From positions 4,089-68,088 of the forward strand of contig USDF01000001.1 of the NCBI GenBank assembly GCA_900553405.1: a stretch of DNA of 64,000 nucleotides, in the 5' to 3' direction. This DNA comes from an uncultured Clostridium sp. Lineage in GTDB: Bacteria; Bacillota; Clostridia; TANB77; CAG-508. The position numbers and the translations under genes are program-made. Within the stretch, counting starts at the first letter, position 1. The number at the start of each line of letters is the position of its first letter. Below the pieces are notes generated by a model. The model was given only the letters and a program-made list of their open reading frames with translations, had not been told where the DNA came from and made no database searches. Below are positions 56,202 through 64,000 of this stretch, piece after piece.

Positions 56202-57321
56202 ATGTTAGATTTTGATGAAAACAAAAGAATTTTAAATCAATTAAACGGAAAATTAAAAGAATTGGGTGAATCTCTTTGAAATATCTAACTTAGAAATTAG
56301 ATTAAAAGATTTAGAAAGTAAAACAAATGATGCCTCTTTTTGGGAAGATTCACAAAATTCAACAAAAATATTAAAAGAAATAAATGAAATAAAGGCTAAA
56401 ATACATACGTACAATAATATAAAAAATAATTTACAAAACGTAATTCAAATGAACGATTTAATACAAGAAGAAAAAGAAGAAAGCTTGGAAGAAGAACTAA
56501 AAGATTCTATAAAAAATTTGCAAAAGGAAATTGACAAACTAGAAATAAATACATTATTATCTGGAAAATATGATAAAAACAATGCAATTTTGACTATTCA
56601 TCCTGGAGCAGGAGGAACAGAAAGTTGTGATTGGGCTCAAATGTTATATAGAATGTATACAAGATGGGCTTTAGACAATGGATATGAAGTAAAAGAATTA
56701 GATTATTTAGATGGTGAAGAAGCAGGTTTGAAAAGTGTTACATTTTTAGTTAAAGGTTTATATGCATATGGATATTTAAAAGGAGAAATGGGTGTACATA
56801 GGTTAGTAAGGATATCACCATTTGATAGTGGAGGAAGAAGACATACTTCTTTTGCTTCATTAGAAGTTTTACCAGAAATCTCTGAAGATATTGAAATAAA
56901 TATAAATCCAGATGACCTAAGAGTTGACACTTATAGAGCTTCAGGAGCAGGAGGGCAACACGTTAACAAAACATCATCTGCGGTTCGTATTACACATATT
57001 CCAACAAACATAGTAGTATCTTGTCAATCTGAACGTTCACAAATTCAAAATAGAGATACAGCTATGAAAATGTTGAAATCAAAGCTTTTGAATTTAAAAG
57101 AAAAAGAACATAAAGATAAAATAGAAGATTTAAAGGGAAATCAAATGGATATAGCATGGGGAAGTCAAATACGTTCATATGTATTTTGCCCATACACAAT
57201 GGTAAAAGACCACAGAACTAATTATGAGGTAGGAAATATACAAGGCGTGATGGATGGAGACTTAAATGATTTTATGGATGCATATTTAAAAATGGAAAGT
57301 AAATCACAAAATAAAGAATAG
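56202..57321 (+). CDS. prfB: Peptide chain release factor 2 with programmed +1 frameshift
   Basis: RF2 recognises UAA and UGA stop codons. The ATG at 56202 behind AAAGGAG opens a 25-codon frame ending CTT-TGA (56274-56279); a +1 shift at CTT continues as LEISNLEIRLKDL to 57321, about 372 aa in all. The GGQ motif is in SGAGGQHVNKTSSAVRIT (residues about 249-266) and the SPF-type stop-recognition region is in VRISPFDSGGRRHTSF. This is the classic autoregulatory frameshift. The internal Shine-Dalgarno is weak here (GGGTG, five bases ahead of CTT). Confidence 0.93.
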
Positions 57322-57409
57322 TTTTTATTCTTTATTTTTTTGTTCTAAAATAGACAAGACCTGAATATATATATTTATATAACAAAAACAAGAGAAGGGA
57401 AGAGGTACT

Positions 57410-57712
57410 ATGGCATTGGAAGATAGAAAAATGCAATCAAATAATATGAATGTAATTCAAAATTTAGTATTAGAAAATAGAGAAAAACTTAGCATTTCTG
57501 GAGTTTTAGATGTGCTTAGTTTCGACGATCAAGTAGTAATAGTTGAAACAGAATTAGGACTTCTTACGATAAAGGGAGAAAATTTAAGAATTAATAAATT
57601 AAGTATAGATACTTCAGAAGTTATAGTTGAAGGCGAAATATATAATTTAGCATATAGTGAAAATGATATGGATAAAAAATCAGGAGGAATATTTAATAAA
57701 ATATTTAAATAA
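57410..57712 (+). CDS. yabP: Sporulation protein YabP
   Basis: 100 aa. The YabP/YqfC core NLVLENREKLSISGVLDVLSFDDQVVIVETELGLLTIKGENLRINKLSIDTSEVIVEGEI is intact. Works with YabQ in spore cortex formation. It heads the conserved yabP-yabQ-divIC order of endospore formers. AAGGGAAGAGG site. This gene pair is the strongest sporulation marker in the window. Confidence 0.9.
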   Translation: MALEDRKMQSNNMNVIQNLVLENREKLSISGVLDVLSFDDQVVIVETELGLLTIKGENLRINKLSIDTSEVIVEGEIYNLAYSENDMDKKSGGIFNKIFK

Positions 57713-57736
57713 AACTTAAAATTAGAAGGTGATAAT

Positions 57737-58228
57737 TTGGAAAATGGAATATTAATGCAATTATACTCTATGTTAGTTTTTATTATTAGCGGTATATTTA
57801 TAGGTATATTTTTCGACATATTTCGTATACTTAGAAAATCTTTTCATACTCCAGATATTATTACATATATAGAGGATGCTCTATTTTGGCTTATTACAGG
57901 TTTATTTTTAATATTTGTTATATTTAATTTTACTAATGGAGAAATACGAATTTATAATATCATTGGATTAATTTTAGGTAGTCTTTTATACATGATTTTA
58001 ATAAGTAAAATCTTTATAAAAATTAATGTTAAAATTGTTTTATTCATAAAAAAAATCGTAACAAGTATAGTAAAAATATTAATAATACCAATACAATTTC
58101 TTGCTAAAATTCTACAAAAAATATTTAAGCCTTTTACATTTTTCGTCATTAATACAAAGAATATATTATTAAATTTCAAAAAAAGTAAAAATAATAAGAA
58201 AAAACATCTAGAAAAAGAAGGATTTTAG
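57737..58228 (+). CDS. yabQ: Spore cortex biosynthesis protein YabQ
   Basis: 163 aa. N-terminal helices LYSMLVFIISGIFIGIFFDIFRILRK, then DALFWLITGLFLIFVIFNFTNGEIRIYNIIGLILGSLLYMILISKIFIKI, match YabQ. The tail is very basic. It starts with TTG behind AGAAGGTG. It follows yabP by 24 bp. Confidence 0.88.
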   Translation: MENGILMQLYSMLVFIISGIFIGIFFDIFRILRKSFHTPDIITYIEDALFWLITGLFLIFVIFNFTNGEIRIYNIIGLILGSLLYMILISKIFIKINVKIVLFIKKIVTSIVKILIIPIQFLAKILQKIFKPFTFFVINTKNILLNFKKSKNNKKKHLEKEGF

Positions 58229-58300
58229 AAATAAATGTAGAAAAATATAAATAGAGCATATTTTGTAGACAAAAGAAAACATTAGAGAGAGAGTAAACTT

Positions 58301-58576
58301 ATGAAAATAATAAAAAATATAATAAAAAAAATATTATTAATTGCTGTTGGCATATATATAATTAGTATATTTATTTCTCAACAACAACTTTTAAATACAT
58401 ACCAAAAAGAAATAGGAAAGTACGAAACTCAAAAACAAGAAGCTGAAGAAACAAAAGAATCTTTAGTTGCTATGAAAGACAACGTAAATTCACCAGAATA
58501 TATTGAAGAAATTGCTAGAGAAAAATTAGGAATGTACTTACCTAATGAAAGAGTTTATATTGATATTGGAAAATAG
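58301..58576 (+). CDS. divIC: Septum formation initiator DivIC/FtsB
   Basis: 91 aa. One membrane helix (residues about 11-27), a coiled-coil (QQQLLNTYQKEIGKYETQKQEAEETKESLVAMKD) and the conserved end SPEYIEEIAREKLGMYLPNERVYI. Acts in the cell division complex with FtsL. Its place behind yabQ is conserved in Firmicutes. Confidence 0.88.
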   Translation: MKIIKNIIKKILLIAVGIYIISIFISQQQLLNTYQKEIGKYETQKQEAEETKESLVAMKDNVNSPEYIEEIAREKLGMYLPNERVYIDIGK

Positions 58577-58580
58577 TGGA

Positions 58581-58609
58581 AAAAAAGAGGAATATTTTAC
58601 CTCTTTTTT
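58581..58609 (+). terminator. Rho-independent terminator
   Basis: AAAAAAGAGG (58581-58590) pairs with CCTCTTTTTT (58600-58609). Confidence 0.85.
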
Positions 58610-58734
58610 CTTTACTTATTCGTAATTTTATAGTATAATATATACATATTCTATCAGAATAATTTATTTTTTCTTTTTAAATACCAAAAAATAAAAATGA
58701 AATTAAAATTAAATAAAAAAGGGGGCTAAAATTT

Positions 58735-60111
58735 ATGAATTTAGAAGATGCTACTTTAGTAGAATTGCGTCAACTAGCCAAAGAAAGGGATATTAAAAAT
58801 GTATCCAAATTAAAAAAGGAAGAATTAATTGAAATTCTTGAAAATAAAACAAATAAATCAAATGAAATAGATGAGAATACAGAGAAAAATAATACTCCAA
58901 GAAGATTTTATCCTTTAGTAAACGAGGAAATCACTCCTGAAGGTCCAGAGTTAGAAGCAGGGGAAGGATATAAATTAACAAGTGAAGATGATAGAATCGT
59001 TCAAGGTGTATTAGAAATCTTACCTGATGGTTATGGATTTTTAAGAGGAGAAAATTACTTATCTACACCTAAAGATATTTATGTTTCACCTATACAAATT
59101 AGAAGATTTAAATTAGATAAAGGAGACAAAATAAAAGGAATTGCCAGACTTCCAAAAGAAGGAGAAAAATTTCCTGCATTAATATTTGTTGGTGAAGTTA
59201 ATGGTGAAGCACCTGAAAAGGCCTATAGACGTATAAAATTTGATGACTTAACACCAATATATCCTGAGGAAAAATTACGTTTAGAAACAACTCCAAACGA
59301 ATACGCAATGAGAATGATAGATTTAATTTCTCCAATTGGTAAGGGCCAAAGAGGGCAAATAGTTGCTCCTCCAAAAGTAGGAAAGACTACATTACTTAAA
59401 AAAATAGCAAATAGTATAAGTACTAATAATCCTGAAGTTGAACTTATTGTTCTTCTTATAGATGAAAGACCAGAAGAAGTTACAGATATGAAACGATCAA
59501 TAAAAGGTGAAGTTATATATTCTACATTTGATGAAGTACCTGAAAATCATGTAAAAGTTGCTGAAATGGTATTAGAAAGAGCAAAAAGACTTGTTGAACA
59601 CAAAAAAGATGTTGTTATTTTATTAGATAGTATAACAAGACTTGCAAGAGCTTACAACCTAGTTGTTCCTTCATCTGGAAGAACATTATCTGGAGGTCTT
59701 GATCCTGCATCACTACATAAACCAAAAAAATTCTTTGGTGCAGCAAGAAATATAGAAAATGGGGGAAGCCTTACAATATTAGCTACTTCATTAATTGAAA
59801 CAGGCAGTAGAATGGACGATGTAATCTTCGAAGAATTTAAGGGAACAGGTAATATGGAAGTACATTTAAATAGAGCACTTTCAGAAAAGAGAATTTTCCC
59901 AGCAATAGATATAAATAAATCTGGAACAAGAAAAGAAGAAAAATTATTAACTAAAAAAGAACTAGAAACAGTATTTGCATTAAGAAAAGCATTATCTAAA
60001 ATGCCTACAGAAGATGTTACAGAAACAATAATAAATCAAATGATTACAACTAAAAATAATAGAGAATTTATAGATAAAATAGATAGTTTCTTATATAAAT
60101 TTAAAGATTAA
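58735..60111 (+). CDS. rho: Transcription termination factor Rho
   Basis: 458 aa. The N-terminal Rho domain starts [35 protein letters not shown]. The RNA-binding cold-shock-like part has [29 protein letters not shown]. Walker A is [14 protein letters not shown] (residues about 206-219), Walker [18 protein letters not shown], with the Q/R-loop [36 protein letters not shown] ribosome site. Monocistronic. Confidence 0.96.
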   Translation: MNLEDATLVELRQLAKERDIKNVSKLKKEELIEILENKTNKSNEIDENTEKNNTPRRFYPLVNEEITPEGPELEAGEGYKLTSEDDRIVQGVLEILPDGYGFLRGENYLSTPKDIYVSPIQIRRFKLDKGDKIKGIARLPKEGEKFPALIFVGEVNGEAPEKAYRRIKFDDLTPIYPEEKLRLETTPNEYAMRMIDLISPIGKGQRGQIVAPPKVGKTTLLKKIANSISTNNPEVELIVLLIDERPEEVTDMKRSIKGEVIYSTFDEVPENHVKVAEMVLERAKRLVEHKKDVVILLDSITRLARAYNLVVPSSGRTLSGGLDPASLHKPKKFFGAARNIENGGSLTILATSLIETGSRMDDVIFEEFKGTGNMEVHLNRALSEKRIFPAIDINKSGTRKEEKLLTKKELETVFALRKALSKMPTEDVTETIINQMITTKNNREFIDKIDSFLYKFKD

Positions 60112-60174
60112 TTAAATTTGATAATATTTAATAATTTAGATAAAACATTGAATATTAAAAATTTTGAAAAAAAG

Positions 60175-60216
60175 TTAGGTAGAGGGTAAGATGTTAGAAC
60201 TTTCTACCTAATATTT
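60175..60216 (+). terminator. Terminator after rho
   Basis: TTAGGTAGA (60175-60183) pairs with TCTACCTAA (60203-60211), followed by T-rich sequence. Confidence 0.75.
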
Positions 60217-60230
60217 TTGCTTTTATCATT

Positions 60231-60252
60231 GCACAAAATGAAACTTTTGTGC
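60231..60252. repeat. Small palindrome at the left edge of repeat copy A
   Basis: GCACAAAA (60231-60238) and TTTTGTGC (60245-60252) form a perfect hairpin. Confidence 0.5.
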
Positions 60253-60710
60253 AAAAAGAGATAGGAGTAAAATATAAAACCATACATATATGGTCTTACC
60301 CGCAAAATCTTGCAATTCCTTGCTATTACTAGTATTTAAGCTGTTTATTCTAACAACAAACTATATTACTTCCTTATAAAACTCTCTTAAATTTGATTCT
60401 GAAGCCTCATTATTTTTAATTATTCTTGGTTGGATTTTTTTTCATTATTGTAACCACATATTTTAAAAAAATTTATATAACTTTAGATTATTTTATCAAA
60501 ATTTCACAAATCCCAATATTTCAGTATTTCCCTTAATTATTCAAACAACAAGTTATATGTCTGAAAAATAAAAACGCCTTAAAATCGACTCTCATGCGTC
60601 GCTTTTTTTAGCCTTTTTCAAGCATTTTTAATAAATGCCTAAAAATCAGCATTTCTACTAAAAATTATATAATAAACACTAGATTTATAAATTAGCATAT
60701 CTAATCATAA
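60245..60710. repeat. Long dispersed repeat, copy A
   Basis: About 450 bp closely matching 63614-64000, in the same orientation. Shared blocks include the CCATACATATATGG palindrome, TACCCGCAAAATCTTGC, TTGGTTGGATTTTTTT and the AAAAACGCCTTAAAATCGA...GCGTCGC stretch. Copy A has an extra insert of about 45 bp near 60360-60405. A partial third copy of AAAA-GCCTTAAAATCGA lies at 60740-60770. The stretch 60710-61200 is otherwise AT-rich with no gene seen. Confidence 0.75.
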
Positions 60711-61206
60711 ACATATAACTTGTTTGATTAAATATAAAAATGTCTTAAAATCGATTTTGATGCGTTCAAAATATAAAATTATATTATGAATTAATAATCT
60801 AAATTTATATAATTATTATACACAATGATTTTATAAATTTATAATAAAAAGTTTATTTAAAAACATTTTAGACAAATGTTCGTTTGAAAAATTTATATTC
60901 AAAATTAACTTTGCACAAAATTTTTGACTTGAATTTATATAAATCAAAATTTTAAATTTCTGATTATTTTAAATTCTATTTTAATTTTTAGTTTTATTTT
61001 TATATTTCAAATTTTTATAATGATTTTTTTATTTTGTAAATACTTCTTTTTTTAGATTTTATAATTATTAAAATTTGATATTTTTGAAATAGCCTATTTC
61101 CCTATTCCCTACTAATAAGTAGTTTTTTAATAAATGAAAAAAGTCTATTTTTATAATTTTTAATCATAAAATAAATTAGAGACCATAATCTATGACCTCC
61201 AATCTA

Positions 61207-61605
61207 TTACTGTCTTTTTTGCTGTTCTTCAATTAAAAACTTTGCATATTTTGAATCTTTTCCATAGTATTTTTCGACTAATTGTATATGCTTGCTTTCA
61301 GAAACAGGTATTATAATTTTATTAGTTACAAATACTGTTGACCCTAAAATCAGTAAAATAATTGGTCCTATTAATAGAGAATTAAAAGCCAAGCAAATTA
61401 CTAGGGCAACCAGTGGGACAAAATAAATAACTCCAATTAATGCTACCACATGCAAAGTCCGTATTGACGATATGTATGTATTTCTACAATCCAGCTTCGT
61501 TTTATTGGTAACTTTGTTTACTAATCTAATAGCTACAAAACATACAACTATCTCAATGAGATAAACAAATAAAATTGCAATAATTCCAATTAGAATATTA
61601 GACAT
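61207..61605 (-). CDS. Hypothetical membrane protein (132 aa)
   Basis: Three hydrophobic segments: ILIGIIAILFVYLIEIVVCFVAIRLV, LHVVALIGVIYFVPLVALVICLAF and LLIGPIILLILGSTVFVTNKIII, with a hydrophilic, basic C-terminus (LVEKYYGKDSKYAKFLIEEQQKRQ). AGGAGGAAAA on the minus strand supports the start. No family recognised. It lies inside the zone bounded by the long repeats. Confidence 0.55.
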   Translation of the reverse strand: MSNILIGIIAILFVYLIEIVVCFVAIRLVNKVTNKTKLDCRNTYISSIRTLHVVALIGVIYFVPLVALVICLAFNSLLIGPIILLILGSTVFVTNKIIIPVSESKHIQLVEKYYGKDSKYAKFLIEEQQKRQ

Positions 61606-61801
61606 AAAAATTTTCCTCCTATATACATTTGTTTTATAGAATGTTTATACGTTACACTTTGTGTTGATATTATACTATATTTTTATGTAAAATACAAGCA
61701 TTTTCCTATTCTTTACTTTTTATTGAATTTTTAATTAATATATGTTATAATTTTTATGTAACTTATAATTTCATATATTAGAGAAAGGATATCTATTTGC
61801 T

Positions 61802-62026
61802 ATGAAAGAATCAAAAACACCACTAAGTAATACTAAAGTATATCCAATTGAAGGAAAGGTTTATCGGGCTATAATACCATTTGATGATGGCTCCTCTTTA
61901 AATATTCTTTTTAAAGTAGAAAGTATGGGAGTTATTGAACCATGTACTTCAACAGATAAATTTATTTATTCTTCACTTTCAAAAGATATACAGCGTAGAA
62001 TATATACGTTGTATTCAATTTTGTAA
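61802..62026 (+). CDS. Small hypothetical protein (74 aa)
   Basis: Starts MKESKTPLSNTKVYPIEGKVYRAIIPFDDGSSLNILFKVESMG and ends SKDIQRRIYTLYSIL. Soluble, mixed alpha/beta, no recognised domain. GAGAAAGGAT lies upstream. It uses one CGG codon in VYRAI. A strong terminator follows. Probably real; function unknown. Confidence 0.5.
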   Translation: MKESKTPLSNTKVYPIEGKVYRAIIPFDDGSSLNILFKVESMGVIEPCTSTDKFIYSSLSKDIQRRIYTLYSIL

Positions 62027-62044
62027 AAAGATTTATCTGTAATA

Positions 62045-62088
62045 AAAATCCTTATAGTTTAAATGATTATTAAAACTATAAGGATTTT
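62045..62088. terminator. Bidirectional terminator
   Basis: AAAATCCTTATAGTTT (62045-62060) pairs with AAACTATAAGGATTTT (62073-62088) between convergent genes. Confidence 0.85.
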
Positions 62089-62109
62089 ATTATTTATTTA
62101 AAATCTGTC

Positions 62110-63297
62110 TTATTTCAAAAGCCAATTGGCGATATCACAGATTTGAATTCCTTCATATTGATAATCCTCATGTTTTGTTCTAGCAATTATCATCTTAGGA
62201 TATGCATCTTTAATCTGTAGTAATGGCTCTACTTCTCTTTTTAGGGTATCTTCATAGTCTATATTATCTGAAACTTGAATATAAATTTTTTCGTTTCTTT
62301 TTAATGCTATAAAGTCTACTTCTTTATTATATAATATTCCCGTATATACTTCATATCCTCTTCTTAGTAATTCAATTGCAACAATGTTTTCATATACTCT
62401 ACCATAATCTAAAGATTTTGTACCTAAACGAGCATATCTAAATGCATGATCAGATAAATAATATTTTTCGTCACTATTTAAATATTTTTTACCTTTTATA
62501 TCATATCTGCTTATTTTATAAAAGGCAAATGCCTCGCATAAATATTCAATATAGTTTCCAACCGTTTTATGATTTGTTTCTAGATTACAATTATTTAACG
62601 AATTGGAAACATTTCTTAATGACGTTCTATTAGATATATTATCCATAAGGAAGTCATTTATCGAACTCATTAACTTTTCATCTTTTATTTTATTTCTTTC
62701 AAAAATATCTCTAACTATTAGAGTATTATATATATCATTTAAGTAATCGTATTTTTTTTCTATTGAATTATATAAATATGAACCTGACATTCCCCCTTCC
62801 ATTACATAGTTATTAAATGCATTATCAATATCACTATATTTAAAATAATCAAGATATTCTTTAAAAGAAAATGGATAAACTTCAATTTCAAATGTTCTTC
62901 CAGTGAACAATGTGGCTAAATCACTACTTAATAGAAAGGCATTGGAACCAGTTATATATATATCAAATTTTTCTTCTGCATGTAAACTATTTATTGTTTT
63001 TTCAAATCCTTCACACATTTGTACTTCATCAATTAATACAAAATTATTCATCCCTTTTTTATATCTTTGTTCTACATAGTCATTCAATTTATGATATTCC
63101 CTTAAGTTTTCAAAATCCAATGAGTTATAATTTATATCTATTATATTGTAATTTTTTACATTATTTATTATATATTCTTTGAAAAGCTCTAATAATTTAG
63201 ATTTTCCACTTCTTCTTACTCCAGTAATAACTTTTATATCAGGAGTCCCCATTACTTCAATTAGAGTATTAAGATATTCTCTCTTTAATAATTTCAT
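62110..63297 (-). CDS. AAA ATPase with DUF4143 domain
   Basis: 395 aa. The N-terminal AAA_14-type ATPase has Walker A VRRSGKSKLLELF (GVRRSGKS, residues about 22-29) and Walker B NNFVLIDEVQM (about 85-95), then the sensor YITGSNAFLLSSDLATLFTGR (about 112-132). The C-terminal part (DHAFRYARLGTKSLDYGRVYENIVAIELLRRGYEVYTG...DFIALKRNEKIYIQVS) is the DUF4143 nuclease-like fold. Such proteins are abundant in gut bacteria accessory regions and their role is not known. Confidence 0.85.
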   Translation of the reverse strand: MKLLKREYLNTLIEVMGTPDIKVITGVRRSGKSKLLELFKEYIINNVKNYNIIDINYNSLDFENLREYHKLNDYVEQRYKKGMNNFVLIDEVQMCEGFEKTINSLHAEEKFDIYITGSNAFLLSSDLATLFTGRTFEIEVYPFSFKEYLDYFKYSDIDNAFNNYVMEGGMSGSYLYNSIEKKYDYLNDIYNTLIVRDIFERNKIKDEKLMSSINDFLMDNISNRTSLRNVSNSLNNCNLETNHKTVGNYIEYLCEAFAFYKISRYDIKGKKYLNSDEKYYLSDHAFRYARLGTKSLDYGRVYENIVAIELLRRGYEVYTGILYNKEVDFIALKRNEKIYIQVSDNIDYEDTLKREVEPLLQIKDAYPKMIIARTKHEDYQYEGIQICDIANWLLK

Positions 63298-63328
63298 ATT
63301 TTTTCACCTCAAAAATATTATATCATAT

Positions 63329-63367
63329 CACTTCCCAAAAATCAAATATTTTTAAAAATGGGAAGTG
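63329..63367. promoter_or_regulatory. Inverted repeat ahead of the DUF4143 ATPase
   Basis: CACTTCCCA (63329-63337) and TGGGAAGTG (63359-63367) form a perfect 9-bp stem about 32 bp upstream of the minus-strand start; possible operator or leader hairpin. Confidence 0.5.
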
Positions 63368-63417
63368 GTAATATTTATTATATACTGATATTAAAATAGT
63401 ATACATTTTTCAATAAA

Positions 63418-63776
63418 AATGTATAAAAATCAAAAAAATTATACATGTTTTTAAAATATGTACAATTTTTTTAAATCTTCTTCTATTTCCTCTAGTGTTT
63501 TTTCTCCTATTTCCTCAGTAATTACATCTTTTGCGACCTTATCAATTACACTATATAATATATATGTAACCAGATAAACACAAAAACAGATGACATTTGG
63601 TTTGTATTATCAAAGTTTTGCGCAAGAAGAGATAGGAACAAAATATAAAACCATACATATATGGCCCTACCCGCAAAATCTTGCAATTCCTTGCTATCAC
63701 TAGTATTTAAGCTATTAATTTTAACAACAAAATTTTTAATTATTCTTGGTTGGATTTTTTTCATTATTGTAACCAC
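63418..63776 (-). pseudogene. Degraded small membrane-protein gene inside repeat copy B
   Basis: A 76-codon frame (63546-63776) reads MVTIMKKIQPRIIKNFVVKINSLNTSDSKELQDF and AIYVWFYILFLSLLAQNF, then diverges; another frame to about 63425 continues with VITEEIGEKTLEEIEEDLKKLYIF and stop. Copy A encodes VVRINSLNTSNSKELQDFAG with conservative changes but carries an extra A and an insertion. This suggests a once-coding repeated gene, now broken. No ribosome site is evident. Confidence 0.3.
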
Positions 63777-64000
63777 ATATTTAAATATTTAAAAAAATTA
63801 TATAACTTTAGATTATTTTTATAAAAATTTCACAAATCCCCATATTTCAGTATTTTGCTCAATTATTCAAACAACAAGTTATATGCCTAAAAAATAAAAA
63901 CGCCTTAAAATCGATTCTCGTGCGTCGCTTTTTTAGCCTTTTTCGAGCATTTTTAATAAATGCCTAAAAATCAGCATTTCTACTAAAAATTATATAATAA
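63614..64000. repeat. Long dispersed repeat, copy B (runs off the window)
   Basis: Direct repeat of 60245-60710 at high identity over nearly 390 bp. It ends at the window edge, so its true right end is not seen. It contains the stem GCATTT-TTAATA-AATGC and the AAAAACGCCTTAAAATCGA block. Confidence 0.75.

Noticed and set aside
62910..63182. Plus-strand ORF within the DUF4143 ATPase
   Set aside because: Low-complexity mirror of the minus-strand gene, with Tyr/His/Leu runs typical of antisense AT-rich frames.

Overview
The window is strongly AT-rich and carries Gram-positive, endospore-former markers: yabP-yabQ-divIC, a ytvI-like gene, a sortase-type NPKTG surface protein, a SUF operon with sufU, a BceRS/BceAB peptide-resistance module and a +1-frameshifted prfB. 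It fits an uncultured, probably gut-associated member of the Clostridia; family or genus cannot be set from this sequence. Most genes read left to right and look chromosomal.

Layout. 0-4 kb: end of a cell-surface glycan locus (membrane glycosyltransferase-like protein, WecE aminotransferase, ATP-grasp ligase, paired small drug/metabolite transporters). 4-18 kb: lipid kinase, NPKTG surface protein, RhuM, uvrB, cysE, uvrA, nucleotide kinase, murD and several small genes. 18.4 kb: an odd tRNA-like gene with a 41-nt insertion. 18.7-24.2 kb: CBS protein, ytvI, secA. 24.19-30.76 kb: a degenerate integrated element in the 3' end of secA, bounded by a 36-bp direct repeat and carrying a truncated integrase, a GT51 glycosyltransferase and BceRS/BceAB. 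31-33.5 kb: a compositionally distinct cassette (broken kinase, PurC-like, PurA-like). 33.7-36.4 kb: ArsR/HMA/P-type ATPase metal efflux. 36.5-40.5 kb: TetR plus MacB/FtsX-type ABC exporter. 40.6-45.5 kb: mutL, ZIP transporter, flippase. 45.6-52.7 kb: DtxR-like regulator and sufC-B-D-S-U with extra genes. 52.8-55.3 kb: radical SAM enzyme plus a membrane protein with a Cys/Gly-rich tail. 55.4-60.1 kb: rmlC, prfB, yabP-yabQ-divIC, rho. 60.2-64 kb: AT-rich accessory zone with a roughly 400-bp duplicated repeat around a DUF4143 ATPase.

Most striking pattern: three otherwise intact genes (cysE, secA, sufS) are each interrupted by one extra base, and in all three the in-frame codon at the break is CGG, with the continuing protein starting at the overlapping GGN glycine codon one base later. 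By eye, in-frame CGG is otherwise absent from the AT-biased housekeeping genes and appears only in a handful of genes with different codon use. This is either a CGG-dependent +1 recoding event or a systematic sequence error; both are testable.

Other leads are the secA-targeted element with a shared operator in front of its two resistance operons, the radical SAM/Cys-tail pair with a short leader ORF, the PurC/PurA-like cassette, a Cys-tailed metalloregulator heading the suf operon, and several dispersed hairpin repeats.
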